Assembly (NCBI GenBank): GCA_037127315.1
Contig: JBBBDQ010001279.1
Location: forward strand, 1,467,501-1,531,500
Direction: 5' to 3'
DNA length: 64,000 nucleotides
Origin: Ascarosepion bandense
Taxonomy: Eukaryota > Mollusca > Cephalopoda > Sepiida > Sepiidae
Of this stretch, positions 21,601 to 31,804 are shown piece by piece. Below the pieces are notes generated by a model. That model worked only from the letters and a program-made list of their open reading frames with translations. It made no database searches and was not told the DNA's origin. How positions within the stretch are numbered: position 1 is the first letter of the stretch; the number at the start of each line of letters is the position of its first letter. A program made the position numbers and the translations under genes.

Positions 21601-22744
21601 AGTTTTATAGTCAGTGTTTTCATACTTCTACATCGGTTGCCACCCACGGCTATAAACCTCAGTCTGTCTTACTATTTACCCGTAGTTGGGAGAGAAAAAA
21701 TTGGATTCAAAATATTCTACAAGAGTATTAGCGCGTAAGTGAATGTAATGAACTCGACTGGAATTCGAGATCGGCTCTCCTTAGCAGCAATCTATTACTT
21801 CACCATGCTTCTAAATAAGCTCACATAATAATAAGAAAGAAAAATATAGGATTCATACCCTCCCCAAGTGTATTAGCACGTAAGTAAATGTAATGAACTC
21901 AATTGGAATTCAAACTCGACTTTCTTATTCCTCAATCCAAGCTGCTATAAATTAGTCTACCCTGCCTCCTAATAAGCACACATAATAATAAGAAGAAGAA
22001 AGAAGAGATGGATTCATACCTTTCCCAAGGGTATTACCACATAAGTGAATGTAATGAACTCAACTGGAATTCAAACTCGGCTCTCTGATTCCTCAATCCA
22101 AGCTGCTATCCATTACTCCACCATGCCTTTCTAAGAAGCACACATAATAATAAGAAAGAAAGAAGAGATGGTATCATACCTTTCCCAAGGGTATTAGCAC
22201 ATAAGTGAATGTAATGAACTCAACTGGAATTCAAACTCAGCTCTCTGATTCTTCAATCCAAGCTGCTATCCATTACTCCACCATGCTTCATAATAAGCAC
22301 ACATAATAATAAGAAAGAAAGAAGAGATGGATTCATACCTTTCCCAAGGGTATTAGCACGTAAGTGAATGTAATGAACTTGACTGGAATTCAAACTTAGG
22401 TCTCTGATCCCTCAATCCAAGCTTGTATTCATTACTCCACCATGCCCCCTAATAAGCACACATAATAATAAGAAAGAAAGAAGAGATGGATTCATACCTT
22501 TCCTAAGGGTATTAGCACATAAGTGAATGTAATGAACTCAACTGAATTCAAACTCAGCTCACTGATCCCTCAATCCAAGCTGCTATCCGTTACTCCACCA
22601 TGCCTTTCTAAGAAGCACACATAATAAGAAAGAAAGAGATGGATTCATACCTTTCCGAAGTGTATTAGCATGTAAGTGAATAAAATGAACTCGACTGGAA
22701 TTCGAACTCAGCTTTCCAATTTCTGAATACTCATCGCACTCCAT
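21601..22744 (-). repeat. SINE-head satellite, about 7 units of 145-161 bp
   Basis: ATTCATACC-type landmarks at 21706, 21851, 22012, 22173, 22331, 22490 and 22643. On the minus strand each unit carries an A-box-like GTGGAGTAATGGATAGCAGC, a B-box-like GAGTTTGAATTCC, a SINE A-like TTAGTGCGTAAATACCC-type segment, and a TTTCTTATTATTATGTGTGC tail. The leftmost unit (21601-21700) still has part of the SINE A body (GTTGCCACCCACGGCTATAA on plus). So the satellite is built from SINE 5' ends. Confidence 0.85.
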
Positions 22745-22752
22745 TACTCTAC

Positions 22753-23097
22753 TAATTTTTATACTCAGCTGGCACATTTTGTTTTTCGGTTGGGGACCAA
22801 AAATAATCTCGCAGTTGCGTCTCTGTTCTCGAAGACAGAATGCGGCTGCGTCTGCGAGGGTAGAGGTGCATCTGAGAAAATTTATACCGTGCATATGCTC
22901 GATCCCGGAGAACAGTGTCCGCGGCCGCGCTACCCCATTGCAGCAGAGGGTTGGACCATGTGCTTGTCACTCGGGCAAGCTCAACCGGCGATCGAGGAGA
23001 CTGGGGAATTTTTGTTCCTTCGCCCGTCCGTACACGGTCGGGCCCCCACGTTAAATAAAGACCTTGTGTCGCATCTCGCTCCAGTAATACTCTCCAC
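22753..23097. mobile_element. GC-rich insertion in the SINE satellite, unclassified
   Basis: About 345 bp, far richer in GC and CpG than anything around it. It sits between two near-identical direct repeats (TACTCTAC at 22745-22752 and 23098-23105; 12 of 13 bp when extended leftwards). It contains an AATAAA at 23054. The right half (TTAAATAAAGACCTTGTGTC) looks like an LTR polyadenylation region. No reading frame stands out. It could be an LTR or a non-autonomous retroelement. Confidence 0.5.
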
Positions 23098-23105
23098 TAC
23101 TCTAC

Positions 23106-23604
23106 CGTACCTCCCAAAACTAATTTAACCGCCATCATTCCTTCATGTTATTAGGGAAGAGTTGAAAAAGCGTCACTACTAGACAGGGTCAAAGGGTGAG
23201 TTCATTCTCTTTATATTTCAAATCAGCTGCGTTATTATGTACATGAATTTAAATGTTTTGACTCCAAAGTCGGACTCTTGGGTGTCTTAACTTTTGTTGC
23301 AAGGAGAGAGGTTACAGTCGCTCAAATGAACGCCATTTTGCATTCATTGTTTGTGTTGCAGAACTACTACTTAACAGCGGCAGAAAAAAGCAGGGCTGTT
23401 TTTTCCACGCTATCGCCCATCTTAAAAAAAAAAAGGAAATAATTGTGTTGAGTAAAAAAACATTCTCTGAAGAAAGAAAAACATTAAGGAAAAACGTTGA
23501 CATTTAAAGGAATGTGGTAGGGATTTTCAAAAGGAGAACGAGGGCAGAATGGAAAGTATGAAGGGGATTGACGGGAAAAATAAATCGGCAAAGAGAAAAG
23601 GAGG
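23106..23604. other. Unassigned stretch
   Basis: No recognised feature; A-rich runs near 23424 and 23452. Confidence 0.4.
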
Positions 23605-24064
23605 CTAAATAGACGTAATTGGGCAGAACGAAATCCCAGTCTCGGCCAGGCTGAATATACGTACTTGGGCAGAATGAAGTCCTAGACTAAGCCAGGCTGA
23701 ATAGATGCACTTGGACAGAATAAAATCCCAGTCTCGGCCAGACGTACTTGGGCAGAATGAAGTCCCAGACCGGTCAGGTTGAATAGACGTATTTGGGCAA
23801 AATGAAATCCCACACTCAGCCAGGATGAATAGACGTGTTGAGGTAGAATGAAGTCACAGACTCGGCCAGGATGAATAGACGTACTTGGGCAGATTAAAAT
23901 TCCAGTCTCAGCCAGACTTACTTGTGCAGAATAAAATCCCAGACTCGGCCAGGCTGAATAGACCTACTTGGGCAGAATGAGAAGCCAAACTTGGTCAAGC
24001 TGAATAGGCGTACTTGGGCAGAATGAAATCGCAGACACGACTCAGTCAAGCTGAATACACGTAC
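23605..24064. repeat. 46-bp satellite, left array
   Basis: About 10 units with landmarks GAATAGACGTACTTGGGCAG and AATGAAATCCCAGACTCGGC. Interrupted at 24064 by a LINE A copy. Confidence 0.9.
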
Positions 24065-24943
24065 TTTTTTTTTAAATATATAACCATTTCACCCCAAGTT
24101 ATGTAGGACTGCCAATGGTGCGCGGGTGGTTACAGAGAGAGAAAAACAGGGTACAGGGATACCGAAGAAAAGAAGGAATTTAGGGAGGTGGATTGGATTG
24201 GCGAGGTAGATGGGATTTAGGGAGGTAGGAGATAGCAATTGACGTTGCATTTAAACTTTTGGAGATTTCTATCAGGGAAGCAAGTACACGGAAGGGAGTT
24301 CCACAGACTGGATGCGCGAGAAAGAAACTGTAGGAATAGAAGTGGCGGTAAAATCTGACCATTTTGATGCCAATCTAGTATCATGAGTTGGGGCACCAGA
24401 GAAAGAAACTTGTTAGAGTAAAAGCTGGGAAAATATTTGTAGAAAAGACAGAAGGAAGCCACATTCCGTCGGCGAGGAAGAGGCTGAAGACGAGCTACCA
24501 AGTCAAGACCGATTTCGTTGCAGATCCTCCACTGGATTTTGTCGAGAACCTCGAGATGAATCGTGGGAGCAGATATGACAAAAATATTCAATTCACAGAT
24601 GTGCGAGATGGATTTTGTTGAGAAAACCTTTCTGGCCCGACAGAGTGACCTAACCTACCTAGTATCTATTGATCAATGTAGTCTTTACATTTGAAGTCGG
24701 TTGAAAGATTGAGGCCAAGGAGGCGCAGTGTGTTACTTTTTAAGAGACTAGCGCCATCCACCTTGATGGAAGGTAGGAACTGGCTACATCAGAAATATCA
24801 TTGATAGAGATCAGGAAAAGAGCAGAATCTAGGGCTTTGAGGAATGCCCGCATCGGATGAAAGGATCTGGAAGCTTGCCCGTTAAAAAGACCTTTATTTC
24901 ACGATTCGATAAAAAGGATCGAATTAAATCGATCAATTGTCCT
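24065..24943 (-). mobile_element. LINE A copy inserted in the 46-bp satellite
   Basis: The 3' end lies at the low coordinate: TTTTTTTTTAAATA tail, then CATTTCACCCCAAG..ATGTAG. ORF2 remnants on the minus strand are RRRNVASFCLFYKYFPSFYS, SSLWNSLPCTCFPD and NLQKFKCNVNCYLLPP; further in are LLKSNTLRLLGLNLSTDFK and LFLISINDISDV. The RT palm core between them is deleted. A CCCTAAATCCCATCTACC-type motif follows the stop codon (24170-24230). 5' truncated, inactive. Confidence 0.85.
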
Positions 24944-25545
24944 GGGTAGAATGAAAAGCTAGACTCGAACAAGCTGAATAGACGTACTTAAGTAGAATGA
25001 AAAGCCACACTCGGACAAGCTAAATAGACGTACTTGGGTAGAATGAAAATCCACACTCGGACAAGATGAATAGACGTACTTGGATAGAATGAAAAGCCAC
25101 ACTCGGACAAGATGAATAAACGCACTTGGGTAGAATGAAAAGCCAAACTCGGACAAGATGAATAAACGTACTTGGGTAGAATGAAAAGCCACACTCGGAC
25201 AAGATGAATAAACGTACTTGGGTAGAATGAAAAGCCACACTCGGACAAGCTAAATTGACATACTTGGATTAAATGAAAAGCCACACTCGGACAAGATGAA
25301 TAGACGTACTTGGATAGAATGAAAAGCCACACTCGGACAAGATGAATAAACGTACTTGGGTAGAATGAAAAGCCACACTCTGAAAAACTGAATAGACGTA
25401 CTTGGATAGAATGAAAAGCCACACTCGGACAAGATGAATAAACGTACTTGGATAGAATGAAAAACCACACTCGGACAAGCTAAATAGACGTAATTTGGTA
25501 GAATGAAAAACCAACCTCGCACAGGCTGAACAGAAGTACACAGAA
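24944..25545. repeat. 46-bp satellite, right array
   Basis: About 13 units with GAATAGACGTACTTGGATAG and AATGAAAAGCCACACTCGGA. It differs from the left array by AAAAGCCACACTCGGACAAG in place of AAATCCCAGACTCGGCCAGG. Because 46 is not a multiple of 3, and the unit lacks stops on the minus strand, all three minus frames stay open for about 100-160 codons. These are not genes. Confidence 0.95.
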
Positions 25546-25620
25546 AGAAGAGTCATGAGGCAACATAACATTCTACAAAAGGATACTGAGAATACCATCG
25601 ACTGAACATGTGAGAAATAA
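25546..25620 (+). mobile_element. LINE B fragment (short)
   Basis: TTCTACAAAAGGATACTGAG then AATACCATCGACTGAACATG encode the YRRMLRIPWTEHV block of LINE B. Confidence 0.65.
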
Positions 25621-25959
25621 TACTTAAACTTAGTATTATTAAAAAAAAGTTGAAATTTCTTGAGCAGATATTGAGGAAAGAAGGTTCAGAAAATTCGATA
25701 TAGACAATACATATGGAAGATTAGACGAAAACCTACATGACTGGTAAAACAGGGATTAAAAGAGATAGGAAAAAGACAAATATTACTAAGATCTACACAG
25801 GACAAGAAGTTGTGAAGACTTATGATCACTAACGTTTTGAAGGAACACAACTCAAAAAAGAGTTTATGTTTTATGAAGGTAATGTTTTGGCTTATACAGT
25901 GGCAATGTTGGACGCAAAAAAGAATCATTTTTGCTTGAGAAACTTCTGGGAACCATTTT
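25621..25959. other. Unassigned stretch
   Basis: No recognised feature. 25686-25928 holds an 80-codon open frame on the minus strand without similarity that I can name. Confidence 0.4.
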
Positions 25960-26190
25960 TGAATGAGGATAGAAAATGCCGAAATCCGAAGTGTGCATCG
26001 GACTAGCGAAAGAAGCAGACTAAAAGCTAATCAAGGTGCTGAGTAATGGGATAATTTCGTTAGAAACAAAGAAAAGAGTGCTGGATTGCTATGTGATATG
26101 TGGCACTGGACTAGCAAAAGAAGCATTCCAAAAGCTAAGTGATAAAACAATTTCGTCAGAAACAAAGAACAGAGATGGTGAATATATAAT
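25960..26190 (+). mobile_element. LINE B fragment with duplicated segment
   Basis: EDRKC..EIR, GLAKEA, then ISLETKKRVLDCYVICGT, GLAKEAFQKLSDKTISSETK. The block GLAKEAFQKLS...ISLETKK occurs twice in succession (about 105 bp apart), so part of the thumb-region coding sequence is tandemly duplicated. Frameshifted. Confidence 0.7.
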
Positions 26191-26377
26191 AATTCCCGCT
26201 CACTCAGTAATTACAGGTGGGTGCAGTACTGATGAACAATGCCGACTCAATACCTGAACAACTCAGCACCAGAAAAATATAATCTTTTTTGCAACCGAAT
26301 AAAAATAATGTATTAAATATTAAAACCTTAATTAGTGAATATTTTTTTAAAAAAAGGTATCTGAAAAAGCGGTTGCG

Positions 26378-26605
26378 GCACAAGTGGAGATTTTGAGCCC
26401 TTAAGCTCAGCGAAAAATATCCCGTAAACCCGGCTTAAGGTTAGGTCGGGCTCTCGTCTGTTCACTCCAAACGTGGAGCCACGCTTGGGTTCCTCTCCGT
26501 CTGGCGGTAAAAGAAAGTGGCGGTTCATTCGAAAATAAACCAGTCGACACAAGGTGGAAGCCATACAAGATCAATTAAAGTGGGAATTCTGAGTCAAAAG
26601 TATCT
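26378..26605 (+). mobile_element. Element H (hairpin-rich repeat), rearranged copy
   Basis: Shares GAGCCCTTAAGCTCAG, AAAATATCCCGTA, GGTCGGGCT, CGGAGCC-type and ATCAATTAAAGTGGGAATTC blocks with 54735-54975. The AATTAAAGTGGG block comes after rather than before the others, as if circularly permuted or part of a tandem pair. Confidence 0.6.
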
Positions 26606-26700
26606 CGGAAGACCTTATGTATTTCGAATGGGATCACGAGAGAAAAAAATTGTATTAATTATTTTAGCAGGTATATGTTGTTTGATCCTAACATCCAAGC
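26606..26700. other. Short unassigned stretch
   Basis: Nothing seen. Confidence 0.4.
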
Positions 26701-28201
26701 TAGGAGTCTCTACTCATTTTCGATAATTAACTTTTAAATTGAATTTTTTAAAATAAAAACACGTTTTCTTGAAATTTTTATTTTAGTTTATTGAAAGCTA
26801 AGTGATTAAATTTACTATTTTCAGCAAAATACTCTGGAGTATTTCGAACAGAAATTATTTTGATTGGAATCTAAAAATTTTTCAATTTTTTTTACTCTTT
26901 CAATTTTTCGGCCAGTTTTAAGTGATCGACACATTTGTAAACAAAAGTTAATTCTCGGTTTTAAAAATCTTGCAAAAATAAAATATGCATCTGTGACACA
27001 TTATTTTTGAAAAATTAGCAAATTTAATGTTAAATTAATCAGATTTACACATGTATTACTTATTTATAGCGCGAAATTTAGAATAAAACTATTTCTTAAA
27101 CATAGACTTCAATATTCTGACCTTTCCACTGTATGTGTTGCCAGATGTGAGATAAGAAAAGTGTATGACGATCACTAGTGACATAATTGTAAATTTTTTT
27201 CCTGTAAGTGGAAGAAACCCTAAAATACATGATCTTTTAATTTATACATAGAAATTACCATACAAAACAACTTCAGATACACAAAAAAATAAAAATTATT
27301 TTAAAAATAGGAAGGCACGACGATTTGTATTAAACTTTTGAATTTTCGATTAGTAAATATAATCTTCGCTTAATAAGTTTATAAAGTAACCCCAACAAAT
27401 CTTTTAAGTATTTTAAAAATATTTTTGAAACTTTATAAATTATTATAATTTAAAAAAATGAAAACACTTCTTGTAAAAATTCATTATTAACCGCAAAAAA
27501 ATCTCTATCTTCAGACTATAATGTCATGCATTAATATTTTTTATTTAATTAAAAGCTTATCAAATTAAATGATATCATAGTTATATTGCATTTTTTATTT
27601 TACTATTGAGTGCTGATTTTCGGGAATAAAGGCAAAATGTTTCCAAAAAATAATACATGATTTACATTCCCCAATGAGTTCTGCGTTTAACTAACAAAAT
27701 CAATTTTCACAACAAAATTTAATTTCTTAAAATTTCATGAATTTAGGTGGCATGGGGGTAACAGATGTAAAAAAATATTTTTACAATGATAATATATATT
27801 TACAATTAATAATAATAATTTAAAAAATAATTTATTTGTGAATAAGTTCTGAAAGTTTCATTAAAATACGACAATTGATTTTTGCAATAATTTCTAAATC
27901 AATGTGTTTGTCACCATAAAAGAAAAAACTGATTTATATAATATTACGTTTTCCATTGTAACGATTTGGTTACCCGCTAACTAAAATCAAAACAAGAGTT
28001 TTTACCAAAGTTTCAAACATGTTAGAAGGGGTTCAAAATTTTTTAAAAAATAATTAAAAATACTTTGATCTTTCCTCTTAATAATAATAAAAACATTATG
28101 ATGGAAAAAGTTCTTTTTTATTAAGTTTGGGTCCTTTTTTTTAATTTATACTATGTTGTTTTTTTTTTCTTTTTTCTTGAGCGATTTAGTGGAGGTACCT
28201 A
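26701..28201 (+). mobile_element. Element M copy 4, complete hAT-like MITE
   Basis: A 1501-bp AT-rich element. Left end TAGGAGTCTCTACTCATTTT, right end ...AGTGGAGGTACCTA; the consensus terminus TAGGTACCTCCACTC comes from copies 1 to 3. It is flanked by ATCCAAGC (26693-26700) and ATCCAAAC (28202-28209), an 8-bp target duplication with one mismatch. Short terminal inverted repeats, an 8-bp duplication and lack of coding capacity fit a non-autonomous hAT element. The left terminus is somewhat decayed. Confidence 0.75.
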
Positions 28202-28209
28202 ATCCAAAC

Positions 28210-28784
28210 GCTGAGTCAGTCTACCTTTGTAGAATATCTATAGAGTTCATTCACTCCTCGAACGTTACTCGTCTTTCTTGCCAGTCTTCTTTCATGCAAT
28301 TTTCTGATCAAATGCCAGATAATTCTCCAATCATCTCTACCCGACTTCCCTTTTGCCACCCAAGTTTAAATGTTACCCAACCGTTTCTATTTATTTTTAG
28401 GTGCCTATTTATACAGGTTGGCTATCAGTCGCCCCCTTAACAGTAGGTCATTCTCTTTATACTTCCTCCAACTCTGTTCACCTTTTCATCTTTTCAAATC
28501 CAAAGGCAAATACTTTGCTCGATGACATGGAAATATATTCACTTTTTCTTCTCTAAAGAACGAACGTTTGTTTATATGAATTCGTTCCTACGTTCCGCAT
28601 CGCCACTTTTGTTAAAGTTTGGAGAGTGTTTTTTAAAAATACATTCGCTTTGAGTTGATTTTTTTCTTTTTCTTTTTTCTTTTTTGTCAAACATATGAAA
28701 GCGTTGTCTTTTCTCACGCCTTATATTTAATGAAAATTATTAATTTACCCCTGCCGTTCAAAATTATAGCATTTTAAATTCTTT
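28210..28784. other. Unassigned stretch
   Basis: Open frame of 95 codons at 28153-28440 begins inside element M. No domain recognised; not called as a gene. Confidence 0.4.
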
Positions 28785-29020
28785 AACGAATTCGAATTCC
28801 AGTTGAATTCGTTGCATTCACATACGCGCAAATATCCTTGGTAAAAATATTAATGAGTCGCTTCTTCCTCCAGCTATGTGTTAAATAGCAGGACAGATTG
28901 GGTTGGCCACAGAAAGTAATGGCAACCTACTGTTGGAAAATTTTCTGCCCAGTCAGTTATGTTTCTTTCGAGATATGATCTCCCAAGCGTGTATCACGTA
29001 TGGCACTTAACTGACTGATA
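28785..29020 (+). mobile_element. SINE A, 5'-truncated
   Basis: Starts at the B box (CGAATTCGAATTCCAGTTG) and runs through TACGCGCAAATATCCTTGG, TAGCAGGACAGATTGGGTT and AATGGCAACCTACTG, ending at TGGCACTTAACTGACTGA. About 25 bp of the central CTATAGCCTTGG block is missing. Confidence 0.8.
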
Positions 29021-29109
29021 TGCTTATTATAAAAAAATTGTCCCTGTGCATTTTCTATTTTTCTTTTTTCACTGATAATTCTCCCAATATAAGTCCCAGG
29101 AGCTACGCA

Positions 29110-29250
29110 AAACAGATCGTTACTGACTGACATTGTAAGCTAGGAAGAGGTAAGAGATTATTGTGATGATATGCATGATAAATATCAATTTACCCTGGAT
29201 TTAAATATACCATAATTGTAGTTTTTCAAGAAAGCATTTCTCTCTGTGTT
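29110..29250 (+). repeat. Repeat R2, copy 1
   Basis: GATCGTTACTGACTGA...AGGTAAGAGA..ATTGTGATGAT...CATAATTGTAGTTTTTCAAG. Also present at 29755 and 29940. Confidence 0.65.
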
Positions 29251-29700
29251 GATTTTTGTAAGTACGGGCGTCCATACACGACATTATCAAAAAATAGGAG
29301 CCGTAGCTATAGTAAATTTATTGATAATTTTTTACATTTCCTCAACAAGCGTCAATGTCCTCTCGGATGAAGTTTCCTCGTTTATTGAGACTAGTGATCT
29401 GATCGGCGGTGATGGAATATAACCAGTTTGGTTTTGATGGCATTGAATGTAACCAACTAGTTCCCCCGACTGGAAAGTCAATGTTTGATCTGATTATCAA
29501 GAGTTTTAGAGGTACGTCCGTATGTGTGGAACCGACGCACAAGAGGAACTTTCCTCGACTATAACAAACTTAATCTGTTCAGTATAGTGGTCATCCGTTC
29601 CCTTCCCCACATATCTTCATAAACTCTACCTCATAATCTGTAACCCTCCTACCTTGAGTGGCTCTTGGGCCTCGTATACAGAGAGAACAACAGTATATAT
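29251..29700. other. Unassigned stretch
   Basis: No gene seen; a 66-codon minus-strand frame at 29342-29542 is unremarkable. Confidence 0.4.
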
Positions 29701-29704
29701 ATAT

Positions 29705-29742
<38 letters not shown>
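29701..29742. repeat. (GA)n microsatellite
   Basis: Purine dinucleotide run just after a short TA run. Confidence 0.9.
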
Positions 29743-29754
29743 CAACTAAAAGCT

Positions 29755-30065
29755 GATCGTTACTGACTGAAGAGGTAAGAGAATATTGTGATGATGAGTA
29801 TAATATCGGTTGATCATAATTGTAGTTTTCAAGAGAACATTTTCTTGGGAGCATGTTCCAAAAGTAACAATTCTGAGGGGAATAATCTGAGTGGAAATTG
29901 TTTTTCTGTCAAAGGACAACGGGAACCTAACTGTCAAGGTCTAAATATCGGTTGACCCTGGATTTATATATGTCATAATTGTAGTTTTCAAGAAAGCATT
30001 CTCTTGGAAGTATGTTCCAAAAGTAACAATTCCGGGGGAATAAACTGTCTTAGTGGAAACTGTTT
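29755..30065 (+). repeat. Repeat R2, copies 2 and 3
   Basis: Two further units. 29755-29905 contains GATCGTTACTGACTGAAGAG and CAAAAGTAACAATTCTGAGG. 29940-30065 contains ATATCGGTTGACCCTGGATT and CAAAAGTAACAATTCCGGGG. Confidence 0.75.
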
Positions 30066-30344
30066 TATATACTTGGGGGAAATTACCGACTTCCTGATGA
30101 TTGCATTCACGTATATGAAACTGTAGTCGCGATCGGTCATGTTTAGCGGTAATCAGTATATATATATATATATAGTTTTAAGGCATGGTTGAAGTGCTGA
30201 ATATCAGGGATAGAGCGTATGTGAATATAAAAGTGTACATTGAAGTCAACATCAAACGCCAACAGTCTGTTTCATGCTTAAACGCATTTTAAGGCCTGAA
30301 GATTGAGTTTAAACATGAAACAAACTTTCACCGCTAAGCGATGA
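30066..30344. other. Unassigned; short TA run at 30158-30174
   Basis: Contains a SINE-tail-like AGGCCTGAAGATTGAGTTTA (30292), otherwise nothing. Confidence 0.35.

Positions 30345-30379
<35 letters not shown>
30345..30379. repeat. (CA)n microsatellite
   Basis: Pure ACACAC run. Confidence 0.95.
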
Positions 30380-30381
<2 letters not shown>

Positions 30382-30562
30382 TCTATTTTTAAACCCGTCT
30401 CGAAAAACCCACCGAGTATAAACGCGGAGGGGAAAAAATGGAAACAAAAAAAAAGAAACGAACTAAGTACTTAAACATGAGTCAAAGTACTCGTCGAAAA
30501 AAAAAAACCCGAGTCGAGAACCCTAACACTTAAAGCGCTCAATACCATAGCAGAGCAAACAA

Positions 30563-30698
30563 ATAAGTATGAATCTAACCTAGAGCCAACGGACCTACCT
30601 AGGTTTCACCTAACGGATCGTCAGAGTCAACTTGCCCTGACGATCCGTTAGGTAAAACCTAGGTAGGTCCGTTGGCTCTAGGTTAGATTCATACTTAT
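30563..30698. repeat. Long near-perfect hairpin, 62-bp arms, 12-nt loop
   Basis: 30563-30624 is the reverse complement of 30637-30698 with a single mismatch (C/T within GGTTTCACC). The loop is AGTCAACTTGCC. The arm sequence (e.g. CGGATCGTCAG, GAGCCAACGGACC) does not occur elsewhere in the window. The function is unknown: it could be a foldback element, a small-RNA hairpin, or a recent inverted duplication. Confidence 0.95.
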
Positions 30699-30699
30699 A

Positions 30700-30950
30700 T
30701 ATATTACGGAAAGTTCCTGAGATTAACGAAATGAAATTAACAACCGACATATTTACTTTATTTGTTTGAACATTATTTTTAATGAATACTCGTATTGAAG
30801 TAGATATTCTGTTTTTAATTAATATATATTTCTAGCGACCTGATTATGTATGAGATATTCTGTTACGAAAATGTGTCATTTGGCAGGATTCGAACCTGCG
30901 ACCCCTAACAACATATAATTAGAAACAGAATATCAACTCTCCGGAACTTT
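30700..30950 (-). mobile_element. SINE C (tRNA-Leu/Ser-like)
   Basis: The minus strand has GGGGTCGCAGGTTCGAATCC (B box, T-arm), then CATTTTCGTAACAGAATATC, ATTAAAAACAGAATATCTAC and ATTCAAACAAATAAAGTAAA at its 3' side. The head is truncated. Confidence 0.75.
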
Positions 30951-30984
30951 CCGTGACATTGTCTGTTTACATTTGTTTACATTT

Positions 30985-31200
30985 GTGATCATGGTCGAGC
31001 GGTCTAAAACGCGCCAGTTTAATTGGTGGCTATGTTGTTAGGGATCGCAGGTTCGAATCTTGCTGAATGACACGTATTTTCGTAACAAAATTTCTCATAA
31101 ATAATCAGGCCGGTATAAATATGCTGTTTAATTAAAAACAGAATATCTACTTAAATCCGAGTATCCATTAAAAATAATATTCAAACAAATAATTTAGACA
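30985..31200 (+). mobile_element. SINE C with near-complete class II tRNA-like head
   Basis: GTGATCATGGTCGAGCGGTC (D-arm, A box), an anticodon stem CGCCA/TGGTG closing a 7-nt loop GTTTAAT, a long variable arm, and CGCAGGTTCGAATC (B box). The overall form is tRNA-Leu/Ser-like. The SINE body follows (CGTAACAAAATTTCTC, AATCAGGCCGGTATAAATAT, ATCCATTAAAAATAATATTC). It is a tRNA-derived SINE and not a working tRNA gene. Confidence 0.8.
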
Positions 31201-31531
31201 AAGACACTCACATATTATAAAAACTAATTTGTTTAAAATAAATAATAAACATTTTTTAATAAATAAGTAAATTTTAAACACACGAACACACATAACCAAA
31301 ACTCCAAACGCTAATGCTAAACCAAGAGTAGCAATAAATAAATCATACTATACACTGGAACAGACATACACCCTAAACGCACATCGCACACACAAACACA
31401 CATGAACGAATACAGGATGGCAATTAAAAGGAAAATATAGAGAGAGCAATAAGCAATTGAAGCAGGCAGATAAAATGGCGCCCACTATCACTTTAAGAGA
31501 GATACTAAAACGCCAAATCCTGCTATCGGTC

Positions 31532-31532
<1 letters not shown>
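31201..31532. other. Unassigned AT- and AC-rich stretch
   Basis: Nothing recognised. Confidence 0.4.

Positions 31533-31577
<45 letters not shown>
31533..31577. repeat. (CA)n microsatellite
   Basis: Pure ACACAC run; the Cys/Val-rich minus-strand frame across it is an artefact of the repeat. Confidence 0.95.
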
Positions 31578-31578
<1 letters not shown>

Positions 31579-31804
31579 CAATTAACGGCAGCAGTAGCAA
31601 CGAAAGATGGCCATTCGATGAAAGGCACGGACCACGTACGGACGTGAAATTAAGCTCTCCAAACATTCTGAAATTGAGACTATCATCTCGAAATATTAAT
31701 GATTAATAAATAGGTAATACCCAACAACTTCATTACATTCCTTTATTTTTCTAAACGCATTGGGGTAGCCTTCAAAACCTACCCATACATCCATTTAAAC
31801 ATTA

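Noticed and set aside
22583..23128. Overlapping open frames on both strands across the GC-rich insert
   Set aside because: GC-rich DNA has few stops. The frames overlap heavily on both strands and none shows a domain.
24959..25598. Several overlapping minus-strand open frames rich in FILP/KYVYSSCPS repeats
   Set aside because: They are the 46-bp satellite read in three frames. The unit has no stop codons on that strand, and the period is not a multiple of 3, so frames stay open by composition.
30878..31073. Possible genuine tRNA-Leu or tRNA-Ser genes
   Set aside because: No complete acceptor stem can be formed, the anticodon would read a stop, and copies carry a common SINE body.
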